Made by a program: the position numbers and the translations under genes. 64,000 nucleotides of DNA from the NCBI GenBank assembly GCA_003388555.1, contig QQVD01000006.1, forward strand, positions 1 to 64,000, given 5' to 3'. The notes beneath the pieces were generated by a model that searched no databases, was not told the origin of the DNA, and saw only the letters and a program-made list of their open reading frames with translations. Source of the DNA: Acidobacteriota bacterium. Lineage in GTDB: Bacteria; Acidobacteriota; Thermoanaerobaculia; Multivoradales; Multivoraceae. Below, one piece after another: positions 33,471-41,325 of the stretch. Position 1 is the stretch's first letter, and every line of letters starts with the position of its first letter.

Positions 33471-34709
33471 CGCCTCCGCCGTCGTCTCACCGCTCAGCAC
33501 CAGCCGCGGGTGCTTCTCGGGCTCGACCAGGGCGCTGAGCACCTCGAGCTCGAGCTCGAAGCGCGGCGAGCGGGCACCGGTCTTCAGCTGCAGGGTGGTC
33601 TCGGCCAGGGGCTCGAACACGACCAGCGGGCCGCCGCTGTAGAGCAGGTCGCTGTCGGCGGTGCGGGCGGTGATCCGGGCGCTGCCGCGGTTCCTGACCG
33701 TGACGTCGAGCACCGCGCCGCGACGGTAGTGGGCCGACTCGACCACCAGCGAAGCGGCGAGCAGTGGCGCCAGGTGCTCCTCGCGACCGACCAGCAGGTC
33801 GTTCATCCAGGCCACGGTGCGGCCGGCACGCAGCGCCTGCTCGATCCCTGCCTCGCTGCGCTCGGCGGCGAACACCAGGGTCACCGGCCGGTGCCCGCCC
33901 TGCGGGATCTCGTACTGCCAGTCGACCAGTCCGTGGATGTCGGAGGTGCCGAGGATGGTTAGATCGTGCTGCAGCGCGATCGCCAGTGCCTCGCTGGAGA
34001 AGGTGAGGTCGTTGGTCACCTCGATCCCGTGCAGCAGCCCCTCCTCGATGAGTTGCTCGTGGATCGGCTCGAGACGAGCGACGCCGTCGTCGCGCTGGCC
34101 GACCCAGTGCGGGTGGTTGAGGAAGTTGAAACCGCCCTGGCGCGCCGCCTCGCGGAAGACCTCGAGTGGGTCGTCGCGCAGCAGCGGGTTGGAGTCCTCG
34201 AGGAAGATCGCGTTGGCGTGGCCGACCGGCATGCGTCTGGTGATCTCGGAGCCGTGGATCACCAGCAGGTCCGCACCGGCCTTCGCTGCCTCCTCGACCG
34301 CGATGAGATAGGCCCGGTTGCGATCGGGGTGCGGGATGTCGTCGGCGTGAGGCTGGTACTCGAGGTGCTCGGTGATCGCCACCGCGTCGAGCCCGTCGCG
34401 CACCGCCTCCTCGACGCGCAGATCGGGCCACACGCTACCGTCGGAGAAGACGCTGTGGGTGTGCAGGTCGACGACCAGCGTCAGTGCGCCCGGGACGTCG
34501 GGAAAGCGGATCTGGCGGTCGCCGTGGCCACCGGGATGGGCCGACGCCGCGACGTCGACCAGCAACGCCGACGCGCAGAGCACCGCCGGCGCCGCGAGCT
34601 TCGCCGCGACCATTCGGAGTCGTCGCAGGATCGGTGCGTGCGGCCGCCGGGCACAGACCGGCGGGAGATCCGTGGCAGTCGTGGTCGGTCTCGGCATCGA
34701 AGGGTGCAT
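33459..34709 (-). CDS. Exported PHP-domain phosphoesterase-like protein
   Basis: A 416-residue protein. An N-terminal basic region and hydrophobic helix (AAKLAAPAVLCASALLVDVA, about 35-54) target it for export. The PHP domain has VVDLHTHSVFSDGS (His83, His85), AITEHLEYQPHADD, VIHGSEITRR, FNFLNHPHW and GTSDIHG, which supply the usual metal ligands. The PHP superfamily includes trinuclear-metal phosphoesterases; this exported CehA/McbA-like subtype has no firm substrate. A beta-rich tail (YRRGAVLDVTVRNRGSARIT) follows. The ATG at 34709 has AGGGAG 6 bases upstream. The last residues, AEAEGD, are encoded where the heptamer array starts, so the repeat has reached the coding end. Confidence 0.85.
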   Translation of the reverse strand: MHPSMPRPTTTATDLPPVCARRPHAPILRRLRMVAAKLAAPAVLCASALLVDVAASAHPGGHGDRQIRFPDVPGALTLVVDLHTHSVFSDGSVWPDLRVEEAVRDGLDAVAITEHLEYQPHADDIPHPDRNRAYLIAVEEAAKAGADLLVIHGSEITRRMPVGHANAIFLEDSNPLLRDDPLEVFREAARQGGFNFLNHPHWVGQRDDGVARLEPIHEQLIEEGLLHGIEVTNDLTFSSEALAIALQHDLTILGTSDIHGLVDWQYEIPQGGHRPVTLVFAAERSEAGIEQALRAGRTVAWMNDLLVGREEHLAPLLAASLVVESAHYRRGAVLDVTVRNRGSARITARTADSDLLYSGGPLVVFEPLAETTLQLKTGARSPRFELELEVLSALVEPEKHPRLVLSGETTAEAEGD

Positions 34710-35044
34710 CGCGAACTCCCTGAGGTGGTGGCACAAGAACCGACCCGGATCACCGGTCACGACCGCTACCCGGTGACGCGGCAGCGCCGGAAGCGGGTGC
34801 TGTGGAAGACCCAGTGGGAAGGTCGGGGAAGATCCGGGGGAAAGGTCGGCAACGAGCCTACGCCAGCCGATGCTGCCGAGGTGAAGCACCGATGAGCTTC
34901 GCTGCCGAGACGGTGAAGATCCGGGCTCGACGCAGTGCCGATCCGTCTCCGCGACCAACGCTCGACTAGAATCGACTCCGACTCCGCCCAGCGTTACCTT
35001 CTCCTTCCTTCCCCGCGTTCGCTCTCGAGGGCTCAGGATCCGCC
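34710..35044. promoter_or_regulatory. Divergent promoter region between PHP and beta-lactamase-like genes
   Basis: This 335-base spacer holds no gene that I can support. An inverted repeat TCACCGG (34750-34756) / CCGGTGA (34770-34776), with a 13-base spacer, lies about 40 bases from the PHP start and could be an operator. A TAGAAT hexamer at 34967-34972 is a candidate -10 box for the rightward gene and would give a leader of about 65 bases. No -35 box is convincing. Confidence 0.3.
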
Positions 35045-36643
35045 GTGAGCTGCTTCCGACGCCGCCACCCTCCGCCGCGGCTGCTCGCAGTCTGCGCAGC
35101 CTGCCTCCTGTCGATCGGCCTGGCGCCACCGGCGCCGTCGTCGGCACAGTCGGAGCTCGACCGCCTCGACGAGATGCGGGCCAAGCGACACGCCAAGCGG
35201 GTGTGCTCCGAGTTCTTCCTCGCCGGGCGCGAGCCGGCCGAGGTGCTCGAGCAGGACCACGACAGCAACGACACCACGGTGTCGATCCGCATCCGCAGAC
35301 GCCAGCGCACCGTCGAGGCGACGACGATCATCGGCTCGGTCGGCGAGGCGATCTACCGACCCGGCCTCGGCTGCACGCTGCTGCACGGAGTCGATCCCGA
35401 CGCTCTCACCGAGCAGGGGGTCGGAGCTCCGGTGGCCTCCCAGCTCGACGCCGCGCAGCCCTGGCCACGGGGCGCCGCGCCGGCGACCAGCCGCGGCGCC
35501 GAGGTCGACGCCGCGGCGCTCGACCAGGCGCTGCTCGACGCTTTCGTCGAGACCTCCTCGCGGCGCGAGCGCGGCACCCGCGCCGTGGCCGTGGTGTGGG
35601 ACGGCCAGCTCGTCGCCGAGCGCTACGCCCCGGGCTTCCGCTCCGACCAGCCGATGCTCACCTGGTCGATCAACAAGAGCATCCTCAACGCCCTGCTCGG
35701 TGTGCTCGCGCAGCAGGGCCGCCTCGACGTCGAGGCCCCGGTCGGCACGCCGGAGTGGGCTGCCGGCGACCCGCGGGCGCGCATCACCATCGACGAGATG
35801 CTGCACATGACCGCCGGGCTCGAGTTCGAGGAGGTCTACGAGACCGCCCTGGTCGACGTCGTCGAGATGCTCTTCACCAGTCGCGACATGGCGGCCTTCG
35901 CCGCCGCCAAGCAGCTCGAACATCCGCCCGGCACGCGGTGGAAGTACTCCTCCGGCACCACCAACATCCTCGCCCGCATGATGCGCCGGGCGATCGGCGG
36001 TCCGCTCTCCGACTACACCTACTTCCCGCGCCGCGAGCTGTTCGAGAAGCTCGGCATGTCGCACACCACCCTCGAGCTCGACACCGTCGGCACCTTCGCC
36101 GCCTCGTCGTTCGGCTACAGCACCGCGCGCGACCTCGCCCGGCTCGGACAGCTCTTTCTGCAGGACGGAGTCTGGGAGGGCGAGCGGCTGCTGCCCGAGG
36201 GGTGGGTGGCGTACACCACCGCACCGACGCCGCTGGCGCCGCAGCGCAGCTACGGCGCCCACTTCTGGCTCAACGCAGGCAACCCCGACAATCCTCGTGA
36301 TCGGCTGTGGCCGAGCGTGCCGACCGACGCCTTCGGGATGTCGGGCTTCGAGGGCCAGAGCGTGGTGATCGTGCCCTCACGCAAGGCGGTCGTCGTACGG
36401 CTCGGCCGCACCCTGCGACCCGAGGCCTGGGACCTCGACCGCTTCCTCGCCTCGGTCCTCGCCGCGCTGCCGCAGCCACCTGCGCCACCTCCGCGCCCAC
36501 CGATCGAGCCAGCCGACGGCGCCAGTGCGCCGACCGATCCCGCCTCGGATCCCGAGCCTCCGCCGGAGACCGAAGGCGCCGAACAGCCCCCCGACGCGCC
36601 GAGCCTCGCGTCTGGCGCCGCGGCGGGGGGCGGCGAGGAATAG
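35045..36643 (+). CDS. Exported serine hydrolase, beta-lactamase/class C family
   Basis: A 532-residue exported protein of the beta-lactamase-like (Pfam beta-lactamase) family. The signal peptide is LLAVCAACLLSIGLAPPAPSSA. An N-terminal domain of about 100 residues precedes the catalytic fold. The SxxK motif is SINK in TWSINKSILNALLGVL (Ser208, Lys211). The Tyr motif is KYSSGTTN near 301, and a later MSGFEGQSVVIVPSRKAVVV segment corresponds to the HxG/KTG strand. It could hydrolyse small esters or D-amino peptides; the substrate is not known. A Pro/Ala-rich tail (PPRPPIEPADGASAPTDPAS) extends from about 472. The start is GTG at 35045 with AGGAT upstream. The following 274 bases to the pcm start hold no gene I can support. 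Confidence 0.85.
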   Translation: MSCFRRRHPPPRLLAVCAACLLSIGLAPPAPSSAQSELDRLDEMRAKRHAKRVCSEFFLAGREPAEVLEQDHDSNDTTVSIRIRRRQRTVEATTIIGSVGEAIYRPGLGCTLLHGVDPDALTEQGVGAPVASQLDAAQPWPRGAAPATSRGAEVDAAALDQALLDAFVETSSRRERGTRAVAVVWDGQLVAERYAPGFRSDQPMLTWSINKSILNALLGVLAQQGRLDVEAPVGTPEWAAGDPRARITIDEMLHMTAGLEFEEVYETALVDVVEMLFTSRDMAAFAAAKQLEHPPGTRWKYSSGTTNILARMMRRAIGGPLSDYTYFPRRELFEKLGMSHTTLELDTVGTFAASSFGYSTARDLARLGQLFLQDGVWEGERLLPEGWVAYTTAPTPLAPQRSYGAHFWLNAGNPDNPRDRLWPSVPTDAFGMSGFEGQSVVIVPSRKAVVVRLGRTLRPEAWDLDRFLASVLAALPQPPAPPPRPPIEPADGASAPTDPASDPEPPPETEGAEQPPDAPSLASGAAAGGGEE

Positions 36644-36917
36644 GCCCCGCGTGCGGCGCCGTTCTCCAGCCTGAAGCGGGTTCGCCGCACCAGCGACGCG
36701 ATGCCTGCCGACCACTCTCGCACCGCGAGAACGCGGCTCTCGCCACCCTCTCTGCCCTTCCCGGTCGCGTGGCGCCCGCCGCCGAGAACCGTCGCCCCGC
36801 GGCTGGGGAGCAACGGCAGAGTGCGCCGCCGACACCGCAGCGACGCCTCGGCGCCAACCGGCGCATGGCGGTGGAACAGCTCCCCGAGCCCGAAATCGAA
36901 CGACGAGCGCCCAACCA

Positions 36918-37661
36918 TTGACCTTCCCGACCCATGATCGGCGGCGCCTGGGGGCAGCCGTCGCGGCGCTGCTGGCGACGGCGGCGGTGACGTCCACGGC
37001 CTTCGCACAGCCCGCGGATCCGCTGGCGGCGGCACGCTCCGAGATGGTCGAGCGCCAGATCCGCGAGCGCGGTATCGAGCGGCCGGCGATCCTGCGTGCC
37101 TTCGGCGACGTGCCGAGGCACGAGTTCGTTCCCGACTCGTTGCGCGACCGCGCCTACGGCGACGAGCCGCTGCCGCTGATCGACGGCGAGGATGCCGGGC
37201 CCGAGTCGATTTCCCAGCCCTACCTCTCGGCGCTGATGATCGAGCTGCTCGAGCTCGAGCCGGGCGATCGGGTGCTCGAGATCGGCACCGGCTCGGGTTA
37301 CGACGCCGCCCTCCTCTCGCGCCTCGCGGCCACGGTCTACACCATCGAGATCGACCCCCGCCTGGCCGAGCAGGCCGAGCAGCGCCTGGCGCGCCTCGGC
37401 TACGACAACGTGCGGGTGCGGGTCAGCGACGGCCACGAAGGCTGGGCCGAGGAGGCGCCGTTCGACGCCATCCTGCTGACCGCCGCGCCACGCGAGGTGC
37501 CCACGAAGCTGATCGGGCAGCTCGAGATCGGCGGCCGCATGGTGGTGCCGGTCGGCACCTTCGTGCAGGAGCTGCTGGTCATCACGCGCACCGCATCCGG
37601 CGAGGAGAAGCGCACGGTGATGCCGATCCGGGTCAGCGCCATGCGCGACGAGCGGCGCTGA
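36918..37661 (+). CDS. pcm: Exported protein-L-isoaspartate O-methyltransferase
   Basis: A 247-residue PCMT. The methyltransferase core shows MVERQIRERGIERPAILRAF, VPRHEFVP, ISQPYLSALMIELLEL, the SAM site VLEIGTGSGYDAALLS and DAILLTAAPREVP. It repairs isoaspartyl residues in damaged proteins using SAM. Unusually, the enzyme carries an N-terminal signal peptide (RRLGAAVAALLATAAVTSTAFAQ), so it should be exported, where SAM supply is unclear. The start must be TTG at 36918, since there is no in-frame ATG before the conserved domain. No ribosome-binding site is obvious. If the signal segment is ignored, a downstream GTG would make a cytoplasmic enzyme. Confidence 0.88.
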   Translation: MTFPTHDRRRLGAAVAALLATAAVTSTAFAQPADPLAAARSEMVERQIRERGIERPAILRAFGDVPRHEFVPDSLRDRAYGDEPLPLIDGEDAGPESISQPYLSALMIELLELEPGDRVLEIGTGSGYDAALLSRLAATVYTIEIDPRLAEQAEQRLARLGYDNVRVRVSDGHEGWAEEAPFDAILLTAAPREVPTKLIGQLEIGGRMVVPVGTFVQELLVITRTASGEEKRTVMPIRVSAMRDERR

Positions 37662-37686
37662 CCGCGCCCGACGCACCGGCGCCGGC

Positions 37687-38973
37687 TCACCCCGTCTCGA
37701 CGCCGGCCAGCACACCCTGGGCGGCCAGAGCACGCAGGCGCCCTGGCTCGAGGCCGAGCTCCTCCCCCAGCACCGATGCGGTGTCGGCGCCCAGCAGCGG
37801 CGCCGGGCGCAGGGGCACCTCGCTCGACTCGAGTCGCGGCGCGAAGCCGAGCAGCCTCACCGGGCCGCGGGTGGGATGCTCGATCTCGTGCACGAAGCCC
37901 CGCTGCAGCAGGTGGGGGCTGCGGTAGAGGTCGGCCGAGTCGAACACCGCGCTCGCCGGCACGCCCGCTGCCCCCAGCTGCTCCATGGCGGCGAACTTGT
38001 CGCGAGCCGACGTCCATCCGGCGATCTCACGGTGCAGAGCCGCCGCATTGGCCGGCTCCGCCCGCGCCTGCGGGGTGGCGAAACGCGGATCCTCGCGCAG
38101 CTCCGGCCGCCCGATCGCGTTGCACAGATCGGCCCACATCGCCGGCGTCAGCGCCATCACGTAGACGAAGTCGTTGGGACCGTGCGGCGAGCAGGGGAAG
38201 AGGTCGACCAGAGTGGCCATGCGGTTGCCGCTGCGCGGCGCGGCACGCCGACCCTGGTCGGCGCCGATCGCCAGCGCCGTGCGCAGGTACCAGGTGAGCG
38301 ACTCCTGCATCGAGATCTCGATGCGCTGGCCGCGGCCGGTGCGCAGGCGCTGGATGTAGGCGGCACAGATCGCCAGCGCCAGCTGCATGCCGGCGCCGCA
38401 GTCGCCCAGGGTCGCGCCGAGGCGCATCGGCGGGCCGTCTGCCGCGCCGGTCAGCGACATGGCGCCGGAGGCAGCCTGCGCCACCGCGTCGAAGCACTTG
38501 TATCCGGACAGCGGGCCGCTGGCGCCGAAGCCCTTGACGCTGGCGTGGATCAGGTGCGGGTGCGCGGCGCGGACCGTCACGGCGTCGACCGCCAGCTTCT
38601 CCGCCACTCCGGGGCCGAAGTTCTCGACCAGCACGTCGAAGCGCGCCATCAGCCGGTCGAGCAGAGCGGCGCCCTCGGGGCGGTCGATCGCCAGGGCGAC
38701 GCTGCGCTTGTTGCTGTTCCACGCCAGGAAGTAGTCCGAGTCGTCGCCATCCGGCGAGAAGCCGGCACGGCCGGGGTCGCCGCTGCCCGGCCGCTCGATC
38801 TTCACCACCTCGGCCCCCAGCAACGCCAGAGCCTGGGTGCAGGACGGGCCGGCCTCGTACTGCGACAGGTCGAGGATGCGCAGACCCTCCAGCGCCGGCG
38901 TCCCCGAAGCGTCGGCCCCGGCCGCTGCTCCCTGGCCGACGCGCTCTTCCGTGTGGTCCCGTCCGACTCCCAT
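37687..38973 (-). CDS. CaiB/BaiF-type (family III) CoA transferase
   Basis: A 428-residue family III CoA transferase. Features are LRILDLSQYEAGPSCTQALA, LLGAEVVKIERPGSGDPGR, the ANSNKR-like WNSNKRSVALAIDRPEGAAL, DVLVENFGPGVAEKL and GLSQNT-like segments. The expected catalytic Asp lies in the region after VKGFGASGPLSGYKCFDAVA. The reaction moves CoA between carboxylic acids (for example succinyl-CoA or formyl-CoA to another acid); the acid cannot be told from sequence. The ATG at 38973 was chosen because GGAAGGGAGG precedes it; a GTG nine codons upstream has no such support. It diverges from the NYN gene. Its end faces pcm across 25 bases. Confidence 0.87.
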   Translation of the reverse strand: MGVGRDHTEERVGQGAAAGADASGTPALEGLRILDLSQYEAGPSCTQALALLGAEVVKIERPGSGDPGRAGFSPDGDDSDYFLAWNSNKRSVALAIDRPEGAALLDRLMARFDVLVENFGPGVAEKLAVDAVTVRAAHPHLIHASVKGFGASGPLSGYKCFDAVAQAASGAMSLTGAADGPPMRLGATLGDCGAGMQLALAICAAYIQRLRTGRGQRIEISMQESLTWYLRTALAIGADQGRRAAPRSGNRMATLVDLFPCSPHGPNDFVYVMALTPAMWADLCNAIGRPELREDPRFATPQARAEPANAAALHREIAGWTSARDKFAAMEQLGAAGVPASAVFDSADLYRSPHLLQRGFVHEIEHPTRGPVRLLGFAPRLESSEVPLRPAPLLGADTASVLGEELGLEPGRLRALAAQGVLAGVETG

Positions 38974-39031
38974 GCCGCCTCCCTTCCTGCCAACGGCCAC
39001 CGCCCGTCGGCGGCCCCAGACTCGTCGATGC

Positions 39032-39037
39032 GATACT
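39032..39037 (+). promoter_or_regulatory. Putative -10 box (GATACT), leaderless start
   Basis: GATACT lies 7 bases before the ATG of the NYN-LOTUS gene, leaving no room for a ribosome-binding site. It also contains part of a CTAG tetranucleotide, which is rare in coding parts of this window. Confidence 0.4.
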
Positions 39038-39044
39038 AGGTGCG

Positions 39045-39827
39045 ATGAGTACGACGAATTCCGAGCCCGATCAACAGGCCGCGATCCTGCTCGACCTCGA
39101 GAACCTGGTCATCGCCTTCGAGAAACAGGGCCGCGGCAGGAAGAAGAAGGACCCCGAGATCGCGCCGCTGATCGAGTTCATGGAGAACACCTTCGGCCCG
39201 GTCTCGGTCCGTCGCGCCTACGCCAACTGGGCCCGAGAGGGTCTCGAGGACCTGCAGCGCGAGCTGCTCGACCTCGGCGTCGAGATGGTGCACGTGCCGA
39301 AAAGGACCCGGCGGTCGAAGAAGAACGGCGCCGACATCCTCCTGACCGCAGACGCCGTCGAGTGCCTTCTGCTGCGCCCCTTCATCGAGGTGTTCGCCGT
39401 GGTCTCCGGCGACAGCGACATCGGTCCGCTGGTGAACAAGCTGAAGTCGCACGGCAAGACGGTCGTCGTCATCGGCCCGGACCGGCGTTCGACGGCGCGC
39501 CACGTCATCGAGCTCGCCGATCGCTTCAAGTTCTACGACGACATCGTCGCCACCACCAAGCCGAGCCCGGCGAGCACCAGCGCGGCACCGAAGCGACGCT
39601 CCAAGTCGCCGCAGCGCCAGGTGATCGACCTGCTCCGTGCCGCCGAGGCCCCGATCGAGAGCGCCCTGCTCAAGCGCAAGCTCATGCAGACGCCGAGCGG
39701 CAAGGGGTTCTCCGAGAAGGAGCACGGTTTCAAGAGCTGGACCGCCTTCCTCGAGTCGATCGACGGCGTCGACGTGCTCCGCCGCTCGGATCTCGGCGTC
39801 GAGGTGCGCTGGCGCAAACGCGCCTGA
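39045..39827 (+). CDS. NYN-domain ribonuclease-like protein with C-terminal LOTUS/OST-HTH domain
   Basis: A 260-residue protein. Residues of about 10-165 form a NYN (LabA/DUF88, PIN-like) domain with the acidic residues of the active site: Asp in ILLDLENLVI, GADILLTADAVECLLL, and VVSGDSDIGPLVNKLKSHG. A basic linker (PKRRSKSPQRQV) leads to an OST-HTH/LOTUS domain at about 190-260 (LLRAAEAPIESALLKRKLMQ, then HGFKSWTAFLESIDGV). NYN proteins are metal-dependent RNases, and LOTUS domains bind RNA or G-rich/duplex nucleic acid. The mRNA appears leaderless (GATACT 7 bases before ATG). The PilZ gene follows 73 bases downstream on the same strand. Confidence 0.88.
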   Translation: MSTTNSEPDQQAAILLDLENLVIAFEKQGRGRKKKDPEIAPLIEFMENTFGPVSVRRAYANWAREGLEDLQRELLDLGVEMVHVPKRTRRSKKNGADILLTADAVECLLLRPFIEVFAVVSGDSDIGPLVNKLKSHGKTVVVIGPDRRSTARHVIELADRFKFYDDIVATTKPSPASTSAAPKRRSKSPQRQVIDLLRAAEAPIESALLKRKLMQTPSGKGFSEKEHGFKSWTAFLESIDGVDVLRRSDLGVEVRWRKRA

Positions 39828-39900
39828 GATCCTCGCCGCAGCGCCCCCGGGCGCTGTCCGGATCGTGGCTTTGGATTCGTGGGGCCGAGCGGAGGCCGCG

Positions 39901-40248
39901 ATGATCCAGAACCCACAGTCCGAGGCGCGGCACACGATTCGCGTCAGCCGCTCGATCGAGGCGACGTACTCGCACGACTGCCCGCCGATCCGCTGCCGGG
40001 TCGAGGACGTCAGCGAGACCGGCATGTACCTCGACTCCCGCCACGCGCTGCCACTCGGCCAGCTGATCCGCTTCAGTCTCGACCTGCCCGACGAGAACCC
40101 GGATCGTCCGATCGAGGGCATCGGCCGGGTGGTGTGGACCGAGCAGATGCTGGGCGCCGGCATCGAGTTCGTCGAGCTCGATCCGGCGGACCGGGAGCGC
40201 ATCCGCTACTTCGTCGCCGCGGTGCTCTTCGGCGTCGACCCGGCCTGA
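39901..40248 (+). CDS. PilZ-domain protein
   Basis: A single-domain protein of 115 residues. RHTIRVSRSIEATY corresponds to the first strand, preceded by the RxxxR-type arginines. CRVEDVSETGMYLDSRHAL corresponds to the (D/N)xSxxG motif, though Glu-Thr replaces Ser at one position. VWTEQMLGAGIEFVELDPAD completes the barrel. PilZ domains typically bind cyclic di-GMP and act as receivers in motility, polysaccharide or pilus control. The presence of two PilT-type genes 4 kb away is suggestive but not a direct link. The ATG at 39901 follows GGAGG with a 6-base spacer. An upstream in-frame extension was rejected for lack of conservation. Confidence 0.83.
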   Translation: MIQNPQSEARHTIRVSRSIEATYSHDCPPIRCRVEDVSETGMYLDSRHALPLGQLIRFSLDLPDENPDRPIEGIGRVVWTEQMLGAGIEFVELDPADRERIRYFVAAVLFGVDPA

Positions 40249-40291
40249 GGGCTCGCTCCTCGACGCCGCCCCGGCCCTCGGCCGCCGCGGT

Positions 40292-40297
40292 TAGCAT
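40292..40297 (+). promoter_or_regulatory. Putative -10 box (TAGCAT), leaderless start
   Basis: TAGCAT is followed by six bases (CGCCCG) and the ATG of the first thioesterase gene. There is no ribosome-binding site. This is the clearest example of the TANNNT-start arrangement in the window. Confidence 0.45.
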
Positions 40298-40303
40298 CGC
40301 CCG

Positions 40304-40816
40304 ATGGGCGAACCGCACGACACCTCTCCCGGCGACGCGATGCCCGGGCACCTGCTGACCCGGGTACCCCACTCGGCGGCGATCGGCATCCGCGTCCTCG
40401 AGCTCGGCGACGGCCGGGCGCTGGTCAGGATCCCCTACGCCGACCACCTGATCGGCGACCCCGACACCGGCGTGGTGCACGGTGGCGTCATCACCGCCGC
40501 GCTCGACAACGCCAGCGGTATGGCGGTGCACTCGGCGCTGGCCGACCCGACCTCGATCGCCACCCTCGACCTGAGGATCGACTACATGCGGCCGGCGACG
40601 GCCGGGCGCGACATCCTCGCCAGTGCCCACTGCTACCGGCACACCCGCAACATCGCCTTCGTGCGCGGCGCTGCCTACCACGACGACCCGGAAGACCCCA
40701 TCGCCACCACGGTGGCGACGTTCGTCGTCTCGTCCAACCAGACCCGCAAGCTGCACCAGGGCGGCGACGGGCAGCGCTCGGACGAGGGTCCGACTCGGCC
40801 GCGGGAGGCGCGGTGA
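40304..40816 (+). CDS. PaaI-type hotdog thioesterase, first of a pair
   Basis: A 170-residue hotdog-fold protein of the PaaI/4HBT group. The signature is VVHGGVITAALDNASGMAV, with Asn/Asp in the usual active-site helix, then TLDLRIDYMRPA, and a last strand FVRGAAYHDDPEDPIATTVA. Such enzymes hydrolyse acyl-CoA or aryl-CoA thioesters. The C-terminal 20 residues are low-complexity. The TGA stop overlaps the GTG start of a second paralogous thioesterase, so the two may form a heteromer, as hotdog proteins often pair. Transcription probably starts at the ATG itself (TAGCAT box 6 bases away). Confidence 0.85.
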   Translation: MGEPHDTSPGDAMPGHLLTRVPHSAAIGIRVLELGDGRALVRIPYADHLIGDPDTGVVHGGVITAALDNASGMAVHSALADPTSIATLDLRIDYMRPATAGRDILASAHCYRHTRNIAFVRGAAYHDDPEDPIATTVATFVVSSNQTRKLHQGGDGQRSDEGPTRPREAR

Positions 40817-41292
40817 AGGCGCTGCAGGGGCTCGCCGACGATCCCAGCGACGAGCGTCTGGCCGAGATGCTGGCGTCGATGCCGTACGTGGCGTTTCTCG
40901 GCATGGGCGCGGTGCGGCGGGGCGACGAGCTCACCTTCACCCTGCCGTTCCGGGCCGAGCTGGTCGGCAACACCAGACTGCCGGCGCTGCACGGCGGTGC
41001 CATCGGCGCCTTCCTCGAGACCGCCGCGCACCTCCAGCTCGCGGCGCGGGTGGCGTCCGAGAAGCTGCCCAAGACGATCGACTTCTCGATCGAGTACCTG
41101 CGCTCGGGGCGACCGCGTGACACCTACGCGCGGGCCGAGATCGTCAAGCTCGGGCGTCGGGTCTGCAGCGTGCAGGCGGTCGCGTGGCAGGACGAGCGGC
41201 AGCGTCCCATCGCCACCGCGCGCGGCGCCTTCCTGCTCACTCCGCTGCCCGGTCGGACGGATGGCACGGCAGCTGGCGGCGCCGAGGAGTAG
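40813..41292 (+). CDS. PaaI-type hotdog thioesterase, second of a pair
   Basis: A 159-residue paralogue of the preceding protein. It shows MPYVAFLGMGAVRRGDELTF, then LHGGAIGAFLETAAHLQLA, in which Glu occupies the catalytic acidic position, KTIDFSIEYLRSGRPRDTYA and VCSVQAVAWQDERQRPIATA. Its active-site helix differs from the upstream protein (Glu against Asp/Asn), so substrate range or catalytic role may differ. The GTG start at 40813 lies in the 4-base overlap with the upstream stop. A hairpin downstream may end transcription before the convergent VWFA gene. Confidence 0.85.
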   Translation: MKALQGLADDPSDERLAEMLASMPYVAFLGMGAVRRGDELTFTLPFRAELVGNTRLPALHGGAIGAFLETAAHLQLAARVASEKLPKTIDFSIEYLRSGRPRDTYARAEIVKLGRRVCSVQAVAWQDERQRPIATARGAFLLTPLPGRTDGTAAGGAEE

Positions 41293-41301
41293 ACCCGGCC
41301 G

Positions 41302-41323
41302 CTCCTGGGGGGTTTTCCCGGAG
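41302..41323. terminator. Possible terminator hairpin between convergent genes
   Basis: CTCCTGGG (41302-41309) pairs with CCCGGAG (41317-41323), leaving one bulged T, around a loop that includes GGTTTT. It sits between the thioesterase and VWFA gene stops. There is no long U-run on either side. Confidence 0.3.
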
Positions 41324-41325
41324 GG

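Noticed and set aside
36250-37733. Long minus-strand frames over the beta-lactamase tail and pcm
   Set aside because: They are antisense to well-supported genes and their translations are Arg/Gly/Ala-rich with no motifs.
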